From positions 124,001 to 188,000 of the forward strand of contig JAKSRC010000002.1 of assembly GCA_024403855.1 (NCBI GenBank): DNA of 64,000 nucleotides, read 5' to 3'. The position numbers and the translations under genes were made by a program. Shown here one piece after another: positions 53,862 to 62,169 of this stretch; position 1 is the stretch's first letter; every line of letters begins with the position of its first letter. Below the pieces are notes generated by a model. It worked only from the letters and a program-made list of their open reading frames with translations. It searched no databases and was not told the origin of the DNA. Source of the DNA: Saccharofermentans sp. Its GTDB lineage: Bacteria; Bacillota; Clostridia; Saccharofermentanales; Saccharofermentanaceae.

Positions 53862-54833
53862 TCAGTAGCCTATCTGCTCGAGAATCTTATCTAAGAGTTC
53901 AGCATTCTTGACAGTAAATTCGGCACTTACATGAGGCTTCTCACCTTCTTCAATGCATCTGCCGAGTTGTTCAATCTCAAGCTTATAATTCTGATCGACT
54001 TCAACTTCCGGCTTGGAAACTTCAGAACCGGAAGTAACAGTATAAGTTAAGTTTCCGGACTGGTTATACTCTACATCCGAAACAATAGTGCCCTTTGAAC
54101 CATGGATGTAAAGAATATCTTTTCTTCTGTTTGAACCAGGATCGAAGATCATGCCGACATTAAATACCGCTCTCGCACCATTAGCAAATCTAAGGATAAC
54201 AGATGACAATACATCAGCACCCTTATCGTTGAATTCGGCCTTAGCGACTACCATGTCAGGTTCAGAATCGATAAGTGAAAGAATCATGGTTGTGCAGTAA
54301 CAGCCTAAATCATAAACTGCACCGCCACCTAATTCCTTATAGAGTCTGATATCTTCCTCGTAATACTGAGTAAAGAATGCTGTATCAACGAACTCAACCT
54401 CACCGATAGCACCACTCTTAATCGTTTCCTTCAAAGAAGCAATATACGGAGTATGAAGATATGCAAAAGCTTCCATGAGAAGAACATTATTCTCTTTAGC
54501 TACTGCAAACATCTCTTTCGCATCTTCAGCATTCAATGCCAAAGGCTTCTCGCACAAAACATGTTTTCCGGCTTTAAGAGCTTTAATTACCCATTCTTTG
54601 TGAAGGTTATTCGGAAGCGGTATATAAACAGCCTTTACTTCAGGATCTTCTAAAAGCTTCTCATATCCGACATAAGCCTTTTCAAAACCGAACATATCCC
54701 TATAGCTCTGAACCTTGGATTCAGATCTTCCGGCAATTGCATAAAGCTCGCAATTGTTCGCCATCTTCATACCCGGTATTGTACAGCCTTTTGCAATATT
54801 GGCAGTACCAAGAACACCCCATTTAACAGACAT
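53862..54833 (-). CDS. Gfo/Idh/MocA-family oxidoreductase
   Basis: 323 aa. Rossmann start KWGVLGTANIAKGCTIPGMK, then HVLCEKPLALNAEDAKEMF (EKP motif) and LGGGAVYDLGCYCTTMIL. NAD(P)-dependent dehydrogenase acting on sugars, inositols or related compounds; substrate not evident. 32 nt after the alcohol dehydrogenase and probably co-transcribed. Confidence 0.88.
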   Translation of the reverse strand: MSVKWGVLGTANIAKGCTIPGMKMANNCELYAIAGRSESKVQSYRDMFGFEKAYVGYEKLLEDPEVKAVYIPLPNNLHKEWVIKALKAGKHVLCEKPLALNAEDAKEMFAVAKENNVLLMEAFAYLHTPYIASLKETIKSGAIGEVEFVDTAFFTQYYEEDIRLYKELGGGAVYDLGCYCTTMILSLIDSEPDMVVAKAEFNDKGADVLSSVILRFANGARAVFNVGMIFDPGSNRRKDILYIHGSKGTIVSDVEYNQSGNLTYTVTSGSEVSKPEVEVDQNYKLEIEQLGRCIEEGEKPHVSAEFTVKNAELLDKILEQIGY

Positions 54834-54865
54834 ATAAAGTCCTCCTTTCCGGAAAGTTCAAACGA

Positions 54866-56044
54866 TTAAACGCTTGCCTTGAAAATGTTGTACATATCCT
54901 CTTCGTTAAGAAGTCTTGCAGATCCCATAGCACCACCAACGCCAACAGCGCACTTGTGAGCCATAAGCTTCAACTCTTCTTCAGTAGGATTTACACCAAG
55001 CTCACGAAGATTTGTGGGCATGTTAATGCTTCTGTAGAAGTCTTCCATAGCCTCAATACCACGAATAGCAATCTCCTCATCAGTTCCTTCAGCAGAAACG
55101 CCCATTACATTGATTGCATACTTCTTGAATCTGGTGAGACAATTCTTATATACATATCTAGCCCATGTACCCCAGATAGCAGCAAGACCAGCACCGTGAG
55201 CTACATCATAAAGTCCGCCCAATTCGTGCTCAAGCTTATGTGTCATCCAGTCACCGCCGTCGTTACCACAACCTGTAAGGCCGTTATGAGCAAGGCTTCC
55301 TGCCCACATTACTTCAGCACGTGCATCATAGTTCTTCGGATCATCGCGAAGGATAACAGCATTATCCTTAACTGTTCTGAGAAGGCCCTCAGCAAGGCTA
55401 TCTGTGAGGTCCATATTACCGCCGTTTGTGAAATATCTTTCCATTGTGTGCATCATGATATCTGTGCAGCCACAAGCTGTCTGGTAATCAGGCAAAGTCA
55501 TTGTGAGCTCAGGATTCATAATTGCAAATCTAGGTCTTGAATAATCGCTGCTGTAGCCACGCTTTACGAGACCCTCTTCCTTTGTAATAACAGAAGAATC
55601 ACTCATTTCACTTCCTGTAGCTGCGATTGTAAGGATTACACCCAAAGGAAGGCAAGCCTTTGCCTTACGCTTATAATCATAGAAATCCCATACATCGCCT
55701 TCGTTAGCGACACCATAGCCGATAGCCTTAGCAGAGTCGATAGCACTTCCGCCACCTACTGCAAGAAGGAAATCGATATTCTCTTTTTTGCAGATCTCAA
55801 TACCTTCATAAACAAGACCAAGGTGAGGATTCGGAACAGCACCACCCAAAACAACATAGCTGATTCCTGCAGCATCAAGAGTATCAGTTACTCTCTTAAG
55901 AAGACCGGAACGAACAACACTTCCGCCACCATAATGAATCAAAACCTTCTTGCCGCCAAACTCGTTAATAAGATCAGCAACTTTGGATTCAGTATTCTTT
56001 CCGAATACAACTTTTGTAGGTGTGTAATACTTGAAATCGAACAT
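54866..56044 (-). CDS. Iron-containing alcohol dehydrogenase (BDH/YqhD-type)
   Basis: 392 aa. FDFKYYTPTKVVFGKNTE start, NAD(P)-binding AVGGGSAIDSAKAI, metal ligands in HTMERYF, DWMTHKLEHELGGLYDVAHGAGLAAIW. Reduces aldehydes; a redox outlet in fermentation. Strong promoter at 56117-56145. Confidence 0.92.
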   Translation of the reverse strand: MFDFKYYTPTKVVFGKNTESKVADLINEFGGKKVLIHYGGGSVVRSGLLKRVTDTLDAAGISYVVLGGAVPNPHLGLVYEGIEICKKENIDFLLAVGGGSAIDSAKAIGYGVANEGDVWDFYDYKRKAKACLPLGVILTIAATGSEMSDSSVITKEEGLVKRGYSSDYSRPRFAIMNPELTMTLPDYQTACGCTDIMMHTMERYFTNGGNMDLTDSLAEGLLRTVKDNAVILRDDPKNYDARAEVMWAGSLAHNGLTGCGNDGGDWMTHKLEHELGGLYDVAHGAGLAAIWGTWARYVYKNCLTRFKKYAINVMGVSAEGTDEEIAIRGIEAMEDFYRSINMPTNLRELGVNPTEEELKLMAHKCAVGVGGAMGSARLLNEEDMYNIFKASV

Positions 56045-56110
56045 AAAAGATACTCCTTTCGAATGATGTCATATTAACGCCATTAAGATAATAATACACA
56101 TAAATAAAGA

Positions 56111-56145
56111 CCCGAAAATATAAGATTTCGGTTCTTATTTGTCAA
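56111..56145 (-). promoter_or_regulatory. Sigma-A promoter of the alcohol dehydrogenase with a palindrome at the -10
   Basis: TTGACA (56145-56140), 17-nt spacer, TATATT (56122-56117). An inverted repeat CCGAAA-N8-TTTCGG (56112-56131) covers the -10, a possible operator. Confidence 0.75.
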
Positions 56146-56311
56146 ATTATTAAAAAAGGCCTCGTCGCAACAAATACTAGATAAACGGACCTTGTTGTAT
56201 GGCAGATTATAATTACCCAAATACACTGAAACATGCCCATTTAATCAGAATCTAACAGTTTTAGGCTTTGGTAAAAGGCAGAATTTTAACTAAATTGAAT
56301 AAAACTTTTTA

Positions 56312-56341
56312 TTGATAAAAAGACGGACAAACTATTAAAAT
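56312..56341 (+). promoter_or_regulatory. Candidate promoter of the PurF-like gene
   Basis: TTGATA (56312-56317), 18-nt spacer, TAAAAT (56336-56341). The rest of the 345-bp interval with the alcohol dehydrogenase gene is AT-rich and shows no riboswitch I recognise. Confidence 0.5.
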
Positions 56342-56389
56342 AGAAACGATTTTAATTCATAAGATGTATGTCTTGAAAGCGAGGCTTTT

Positions 56390-57796
56390 ATGGGCGGTTT
56401 TTTTGGTGTAACTTCAACCGAAGATTGCGTTTTTGATTTATTCTTTGGAATTGACTATCATTCACATCTTGGTACAAGACGCGGTGGTATGACAATTTAT
56501 GGAAAAGATGGTTTCCAGAGAGCTATTCACAACATTGAGAATGCTCCATTCAGAACAAAGTTCGATAAAGACATTCTGGATATGAACGGTCACTATGGTA
56601 TTGGCTGTATTTCCGACTACGAGGCTCAGCCACTTATCATTCGTTCTCACCACGGCACATATGCCCTTACAACAATCGGTAAAATTAACAATGTTGATGA
56701 AATCCTTGATGAGATTTTCAAAACAGGAAATGTTCACTTCCAGGAAATGAGTTCCGGTGAAGTAAATGCGACAGAACTTGTTGCAGCTCTCATTAATACA
56801 AAGGGAAACCTTATTGAAGGTATCAAATACGCTCAGGAAACAATTGATGGTTCCATGTCCCTCCTTCTCCTTAACGAGAATGGCGTCTACTGTGCCAGAG
56901 ACCGTATGGGAAGAACACCGGTAGTTATCGGTAAAAAGGCTGAGGGTTTCTGTGCTTCTTTTGAGAACTTCGCTTACAAGAATCTTGGATATAAGAACTA
57001 TAAGGAACTTGGTCCTGGTGAGGTTTGCGTAATTTCAGAAAAGAACTGCATTACTTTGGTAAATCCCGGTACTGAAATGAAGATCTGTACTTTCCTTTGG
57101 GTTTACTATGGTTACCCTTCAAGTTCTTACGAAGGAATTTCAGTTGAGCAGATGCGTGTTAACAACGGTATGGCTATGGCAAAGCGTGATACAGTTAAAC
57201 CTGATATCGTTGCCGGTGTACCTGATTCAGGTACTGCACATGCTGTAGGTTATGCAAATCAGTCCGGTGTTCCATTCTCCAGACCTTTTATCAAGTACAC
57301 ACCTACATGGCCACGTTCATTCATGCCTACAATGCAGAGCAAGAGAAATCTTATCGCTAAAATGAAGCTTATTGCTGTAGATGACTTAATTGAAGGCAAG
57401 AGCATTCTTCTCATTGATGACTCCATTGTGCGTGGTACACAGCTCCGTGAAACAACTGAGTATCTCTATGAAAGCGGCGCTAAGGAAGTTCATATCAGAC
57501 CTGCTTGTCCTCCTCTTCTCTTCGGATGTAAGTATCTGAACTTCTCACGTTCTAAATCCGAGATGGATCTTATCGCTCGCAGAGTTATTGAGAGACTTGA
57601 GAACGGTAACGTCACAGAGGAGATCCTTAGCGAATATGCTGATCCGGAAACAAAGCGTTACCAGGCAATGATCGACGAGATTTGTAAGGAACTTAAATTC
57701 ACTACCCTCCAGTTCGCTCGTCTTGATGACATGCTTGAAGCAACAGGTGTTGAACCCTGTAAGCTCTGCACATACTGCTGGAACGGTAAAGAGTAA
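56390..57796 (+). CDS. PurF-like amidophosphoribosyltransferase paralog lacking the catalytic Cys
   Basis: 468 aa. The protein starts MGGFFGVTS where PurF has MCGIFG, so the N-terminal nucleophile cysteine of the glutaminase is glycine. Other Ntn-hydrolase blocks persist (HLGTRRGGMTIYG, HHGTYALTTIGKINN). The PRPP-binding site is conserved (LLIDDSIVRGTQLRETT), and the C-terminus keeps CKLCTYCW-type cysteines like the iron-sulfur ligands of Bacillus PurF. It could use free ammonia, or have another function; gut Clostridia often carry such a paralog. It is not next to other pur genes. Confidence 0.82.
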   Translation: MGGFFGVTSTEDCVFDLFFGIDYHSHLGTRRGGMTIYGKDGFQRAIHNIENAPFRTKFDKDILDMNGHYGIGCISDYEAQPLIIRSHHGTYALTTIGKINNVDEILDEIFKTGNVHFQEMSSGEVNATELVAALINTKGNLIEGIKYAQETIDGSMSLLLLNENGVYCARDRMGRTPVVIGKKAEGFCASFENFAYKNLGYKNYKELGPGEVCVISEKNCITLVNPGTEMKICTFLWVYYGYPSSSYEGISVEQMRVNNGMAMAKRDTVKPDIVAGVPDSGTAHAVGYANQSGVPFSRPFIKYTPTWPRSFMPTMQSKRNLIAKMKLIAVDDLIEGKSILLIDDSIVRGTQLRETTEYLYESGAKEVHIRPACPPLLFGCKYLNFSRSKSEMDLIARRVIERLENGNVTEEILSEYADPETKRYQAMIDEICKELKFTTLQFARLDDMLEATGVEPCKLCTYCWNGKE

Positions 57797-57820
57797 TATC
57801 AATATTTATTCTATAAATGA

Positions 57821-57845
57821 AAAAGTCCGCAATTAGCGGACTTTT
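57821..57845. terminator. Bidirectional terminator after the PurF-like gene
   Basis: AAAAGTCCGC / GCGGACTTTT, 10-bp stem, 5-nt loop, T6 run on the plus strand; also faces the membrane-protein operon. Confidence 0.9.
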
Positions 57846-57881
57846 TTATTGGAATCATTAAGTGGTAATCACCTGTAAATA

Positions 57882-58661
57882 TCAGCCGCTCGTAGCAGAA
57901 ATCTCAGGAATTGTAGTTTCTGCAAGCTGAGCTTGAGGAATACCATTTGTAGTGGTTGTCTCTTCCAAAACCTCAGTAGATTCATCAGTCGCCTGAGTCT
58001 GAACCGTCGGTACAGGCATGAATCCTTCTTCAGCAGATTTATTTGTCTGAATTCTTATAGGATAGAAAGAAATCGCATTAATAAACTTCTCCTGAATCGA
58101 AGCGGACTCGAAAATACCATTTGAACTGATCAGATCAGCATGTCTGTAAGGAAGCGTAGCAGCTGCATAACTAACCATCCAGATTATGATCGCCAGAACA
58201 ATTATCTCCAGAATAAGCAAAGGTGTTACCTGGAAGAGATCATTAAGCTTTCTCATCTGCTTGGGACGTATTGTTCTGTTCTTAACATCAGTATTGATGA
58301 ATTCCATAGCTTTGAAGCTCTTGGAATCGATTTTTGAAAGAATACTGTCAAGCATTGAGTTGCGAGTGTACTCATCAAGAAGTCTGTTCTCGAAAGTCAT
58401 ATCAGCAGGAAGCGGATACTGAGCAACGATATTCTTTGCATTAGCAAGAAGGATATCGCCAAACTCATAAATGACCCTATCGCCTGCTATATTGTTACGC
58501 TTTGAATAAATATCAAGGTAAGACTTGATAATTGCATTCTCGCATCTCGTAGCTTCCTTCGTAATGCTGTAGCAGGAAGAATAAACCATAACTACAGTAG
58601 ACAAATAGAAATCACGGATATTCTCACGTGTCAGTTTCTGATTCCAGAGTTCATCAGCCAT
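57882..58661 (-). CDS. Single-pass membrane protein partnered with the sensor-MFS protein
   Basis: 259 aa from ATG 58661 (GGAGG, 8 nt), overlapping the upstream stop by 8 nt. Residues 1-150 are helical and cytoplasmic (ITKEATRCENAIIKSYLDIY, LLANAKNIVAQYPLPADM). One membrane helix (~160-182, PLLILEIIVLAIIIWMVSYAA). The outer tail is Thr/Glu-rich. Not recognised. Coupled translation suggests a complex with the 1003-aa protein. Confidence 0.65.
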   Translation of the reverse strand: MADELWNQKLTRENIRDFYLSTVVMVYSSCYSITKEATRCENAIIKSYLDIYSKRNNIAGDRVIYEFGDILLANAKNIVAQYPLPADMTFENRLLDEYTRNSMLDSILSKIDSKSFKAMEFINTDVKNRTIRPKQMRKLNDLFQVTPLLILEIIVLAIIIWMVSYAAATLPYRHADLISSNGIFESASIQEKFINAISFYPIRIQTNKSAEEGFMPVPTVQTQATDESTEVLEETTTTNGIPQAQLAETTIPEISATSG

Positions 58662-61600
58662 TTTGATTTCCTCCTTCATTACCGTCTCCATTCAGGAAAG
58701 CAAGCGGATCATAAGCTCCCTGGGATGCTGAAGCATCATAAGGTGTAGGAGCCGCTCCGACATACGGATCCTGTGACTGTTGTGCCTGATACTGAGGCAT
58801 CGGGTTTGCAGGAACCGCACCTGAATACATTTGCTCTGTCGTATACTGCTGGTATTGAGGCGCAACCGGCTGGTACTGCGGCTGATATGCCTGCTGATAC
58901 TGTTCCTGGTACTGCTGCTGATATTGATACTGCTGTTCAACAGGTGCCTGCGGAGCCTGATTGTATGCCTGCTGTTCAGGAGCAACATACTGCTCTTCAA
59001 CTATCTCTTCGTTAGCCATAGGAGCTTGTGCATAACCTTCAGGAACTGCAGCTGCCTGAGCATTCTGTACAGGAGCAGCCTTTGTTTTCAAAGCCTTCTG
59101 AGGCTTTTCATTAACCTTTTTCTGAGGCTTCAAAGAAATATCACGCTCATCAATCTGGCCTGCGAAAGATGACAACGGATAAATGAATGCCAGAATAGCA
59201 ACAATCAGAGTAAGAATGATGAATGTGATTCTGAAGTTCTTTACCATAAAGCCAATCATCAAAACAGGAAGCAATAAACCTGCACCAAGATAGACTGTAT
59301 ATTCAGCAATCTTTCTCAGGTTGGACTTAACATTACCATTGCAGATGAGGTAAAGAACGTAGATGTAGTAGTAATCGTGGATACCTAAAGCGATACCTAA
59401 GAAAGCACTTGTAATGACAAGAGTCTTTGCAGAAGGAAGCAATGCGAAAACCAACAATCCGATTACTGTAGAAGCTGACTGAATCAATACTCTTGTACGT
59501 GATGTCAGCATATGTGCAAATCTGTTCTTGATAAAACCACAGACGAAGCATGCCATAAAACCACAAACGAGCAAATAGAAAGAAGTCGTAGGAAGTGATA
59601 TTCCGACATTATCAAGGAAGTTCGGTACGAACATAAGCATGAATGAAATCGCCATACCGAGCAAGAGGAATGAGGAATTCAGGAATCTTGCGATCTTTGA
59701 ATCAGCGAACACTGAAAGGTAACCACTTATGGACAAACGCGCTTCCCTTACCTGGGTATTATTCTGCATGAAGTAGATCATGCCGATTGATGTAAGTACA
59801 AGTGCAGCACCACTGATAATCGTTACGATGAAAAGTCCATAACGCTCATAGCAGATACCAGCGATTACGGCACCAACTGCTACACCAAGGAAATAAGAAG
59901 ATGCCTGAACATTATGGATAACTCTGTCGTTATAATCCTTATAGCCAAGTCTGCCGGCATTAATACGATAATCTCTCAGATAATCGAAAGACATACCGAA
60001 GCAGAAACCAATAGGCAGACACAAAACCATTGTAAGATAAGGGAAATTGATTACACCTGCAATGAGAGACAGGAAGTATCCGGCGCAAGTTACTGCTACA
60101 AGAGAAATTCTGCTTGTAAGCTTTGTCTTAATGCTGTTTCTGATATCACTGAATCCAACATAACCCCAGATATATAAGAGCAATGAAACGCAGATAAACG
60201 CCTGAACTGCAGGCATTGGCAGATAAGTCAGCTGCTCTTTATAAAAATCCGCCAGCGCTATCGGTATCATGATCGAACCGAATGCTGTAAAGAATGAAAG
60301 GAATCTGTTTGCATTCTCGCCGTACATAACAAGTACAGGAGCATTTCCGGAAATACCTCTTGATACTGTAGAGATAAACAGATTGATCTCGAAAACGATA
60401 ATTCCCATTGCAATAGCAATTGAGATGATTGTGAAAATCCAGGAAAGGCTCATGCCGTTAACTGAATTCTCAAAATCAGAACGAGACATCATGATCTCCA
60501 AGACACCGGCAACAGTATTCTCAGAAGAAATGATCGGAGCAATAGCACAAACATAAGGAACACCACTGTCATTACGTGATGTAAATGCTGCCTGCTGAAG
60601 TCCGAAACAATCAATGTACTGGTTGCCTGCACCTGTCAGATAGTACTGCTGAACATTGCCTGTAGCAGTTGAAGAATAAAGCCTTAAGAAAGAATCTCCG
60701 GCCATTGTGTAAATATTAACTGTGTAAGGCTTCTCAGCAGCATACTTATAAATCGGAAGCATATACGGCATGCCTTCTCTTACGTCTGTATATGTAAGAG
60801 CTGCTGCAGATGTAACAGCGCACTTCTGCATCATATCAGCACGTTCGCTTTCAAGAGCCTTGATATAAGTCTTGGAAAGCTGAGTTGCCATAACGAGAAG
60901 GACTACAAGAATAATCGTAAAGCAGTAACCGATTGTAGAAGAAATAAGTCTTCTGTCACGATTCTGAGGTGTCTCAGGATTCTTCTTTCCTTCACCCTTA
61001 CCCTTAAATAATCTGATAAGAATTTCCTGGACAGCGAAAAGAAGAACTCCGGCTAAAACTGCGATTACGCATGCAGTAAGAATTCTTGATTCGAGCTTAT
61101 CACCTACATCATAGAGTTCGCCAAAAGTGCACTTATACTCAAATACACCGACACAGATACCGGTACTGTCTGTAATCGGAACAATAATGCTCTCGTAATT
61201 CTTTCCGACAATTACAGTGTTTTTGGAAGAGCTGTTAAGCCATTCTGAGATCTCCCTGCCTGCAACTGCAAATTCAGAAGCATCGTTAACGCCATGGCTC
61301 AAAAGCAATGACAACTGGCCCTGGTTATATCCGAAAAGGCCATAGCCTTCTGCAGATAAATTCTCTTTGGTCGTATCAACCAACATGAGATCGAGCACAG
61401 CGCTATACTTCGCCGGAGCATTAACAGTATTCGATGTAAGATCATCACCATCAATTGTCATCCTGACAATATCTGTAACCTGCTGCATCTTAGTATCGGA
61501 AATCTTTTTGAATTCATTCTCGAACTGAAGTCTCATATGATGAACAGCAAAAGAAACCGCAGCAATTGCTACGACGAAAGAAACGATTATTAAGATACAG

Positions 61601-61665
61601 ATACGAACTATTCTGCCTGCAACGTCATTACGTTCAGCGACACGTTCATTCTGAAGATTAGCCAT
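58654..61665 (-). CDS. Two-sensor / MFS-like fusion membrane protein with Gln/Tyr-rich tail
   Basis: 1003 aa. Module 1: helix ~20-42 and an extracellular domain (~45-190) closed by a second helix. Module 2: helix ~250-272 and another extracellular, Cache-like domain (~275-410; YMLPIYKYAAEKPYTVNIYTMAGDSFLRLY). These are followed by ~12 further hydrophobic segments (~425-840) like a major-facilitator transporter (FSAFGSIMIPIALADFY-, GRLGYKDYNDRVIHNVQASSYFLGVAVGAVIAG regions). The last ~150 residues are cytoplasmic and low-complexity: Lys/Pro/Ala, then QYQQQYQEQYQQAYQPQYQ-type. No kinase or cyclase domain. Cache-like and MFS labels are by topology and pattern. Confidence 0.65.
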   Translation of the reverse strand: MANLQNERVAERNDVAGRIVRICILIIVSFVVAIAAVSFAVHHMRLQFENEFKKISDTKMQQVTDIVRMTIDGDDLTSNTVNAPAKYSAVLDLMLVDTTKENLSAEGYGLFGYNQGQLSLLLSHGVNDASEFAVAGREISEWLNSSSKNTVIVGKNYESIIVPITDSTGICVGVFEYKCTFGELYDVGDKLESRILTACVIAVLAGVLLFAVQEILIRLFKGKGEGKKNPETPQNRDRRLISSTIGYCFTIILVVLLVMATQLSKTYIKALESERADMMQKCAVTSAAALTYTDVREGMPYMLPIYKYAAEKPYTVNIYTMAGDSFLRLYSSTATGNVQQYYLTGAGNQYIDCFGLQQAAFTSRNDSGVPYVCAIAPIISSENTVAGVLEIMMSRSDFENSVNGMSLSWIFTIISIAIAMGIIVFEINLFISTVSRGISGNAPVLVMYGENANRFLSFFTAFGSIMIPIALADFYKEQLTYLPMPAVQAFICVSLLLYIWGYVGFSDIRNSIKTKLTSRISLVAVTCAGYFLSLIAGVINFPYLTMVLCLPIGFCFGMSFDYLRDYRINAGRLGYKDYNDRVIHNVQASSYFLGVAVGAVIAGICYERYGLFIVTIISGAALVLTSIGMIYFMQNNTQVREARLSISGYLSVFADSKIARFLNSSFLLLGMAISFMLMFVPNFLDNVGISLPTTSFYLLVCGFMACFVCGFIKNRFAHMLTSRTRVLIQSASTVIGLLVFALLPSAKTLVITSAFLGIALGIHDYYYIYVLYLICNGNVKSNLRKIAEYTVYLGAGLLLPVLMIGFMVKNFRITFIILTLIVAILAFIYPLSSFAGQIDERDISLKPQKKVNEKPQKALKTKAAPVQNAQAAAVPEGYAQAPMANEEIVEEQYVAPEQQAYNQAPQAPVEQQYQYQQQYQEQYQQAYQPQYQPVAPQYQQYTTEQMYSGAVPANPMPQYQAQQSQDPYVGAAPTPYDASASQGAYDPLAFLNGDGNEGGNQNG

Positions 61666-61775
61666 TTGTAAGAAGCCTCCACGTCAGCTAAAAAATCAGC
61701 ATATATTATACACAAAATATTTTTAAATAAGAAATAGCATAAATCGGCAGGATTGCGGTTATATTCAAAATAAAA

Positions 61776-61801
61776 AAGGTTACCTCGAAAGAGATAACCT
61801 T
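61776..61801 (-). terminator. Terminator after the tRNA pair
   Basis: AAGGTTATCTC / GAGGTAACCTT-type stem (one mismatch) with a 4-nt loop and TTTTTTATTTTG on the minus strand. Confidence 0.85.
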
Positions 61802-61808
61802 CTAATCT

Positions 61809-61885
61809 TGGTTGCGGAGGCGGGACTCGAACCTCACGACCTCCGGGTTATGAGCCCGGCAAGCTACCAACTGCTCCACTCCGCG
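61809..61885 (-). tRNA. Initiator tRNA-fMet(CAT)
   Basis: 77 nt with encoded CCA. Unpaired C1 at the acceptor end (CGCGGAG...CTCCGCA) and three G-C pairs below the anticodon (GGGCTCATAACCC), both hallmarks of the initiator. Confidence 0.95.
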
Positions 61886-61915
61886 ATATCATCGCTTGCA
61901 CATACCGGAATAAAT

Positions 61916-62002
61916 TGGTGCTCGTGACCGGACTTGAACCGGTACGGATTTTACTCCGACGGATTTTAAGTCCGTTGCGTCTGCCAATTCCGCCACACGA
62001 GC
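61916..62002 (-). tRNA. tRNA-Leu(TAA)
   Basis: 87 nt with encoded CCA. Acceptor GCTCGTG/CACGAGC, anticodon loop CTTAAAA, long variable arm CGGAGTAAAATCCG, T-loop TTCAAGT. Same operon as tRNA-fMet. Confidence 0.94.
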
Positions 62003-62169
62003 CTATCCGTAAGTGCGTGAGTAATATTAACATCATGAATGTCCAAAGTCAAGGCAACAATTGAACATATCATTCTCGAAATGACAGAAAACCGTAACAT
62101 AAGCGTATTGATTGAAAACCTGAATTCGCTAAAATGGTTGTAATAAATAATATAAAGGAGATTAGACTA

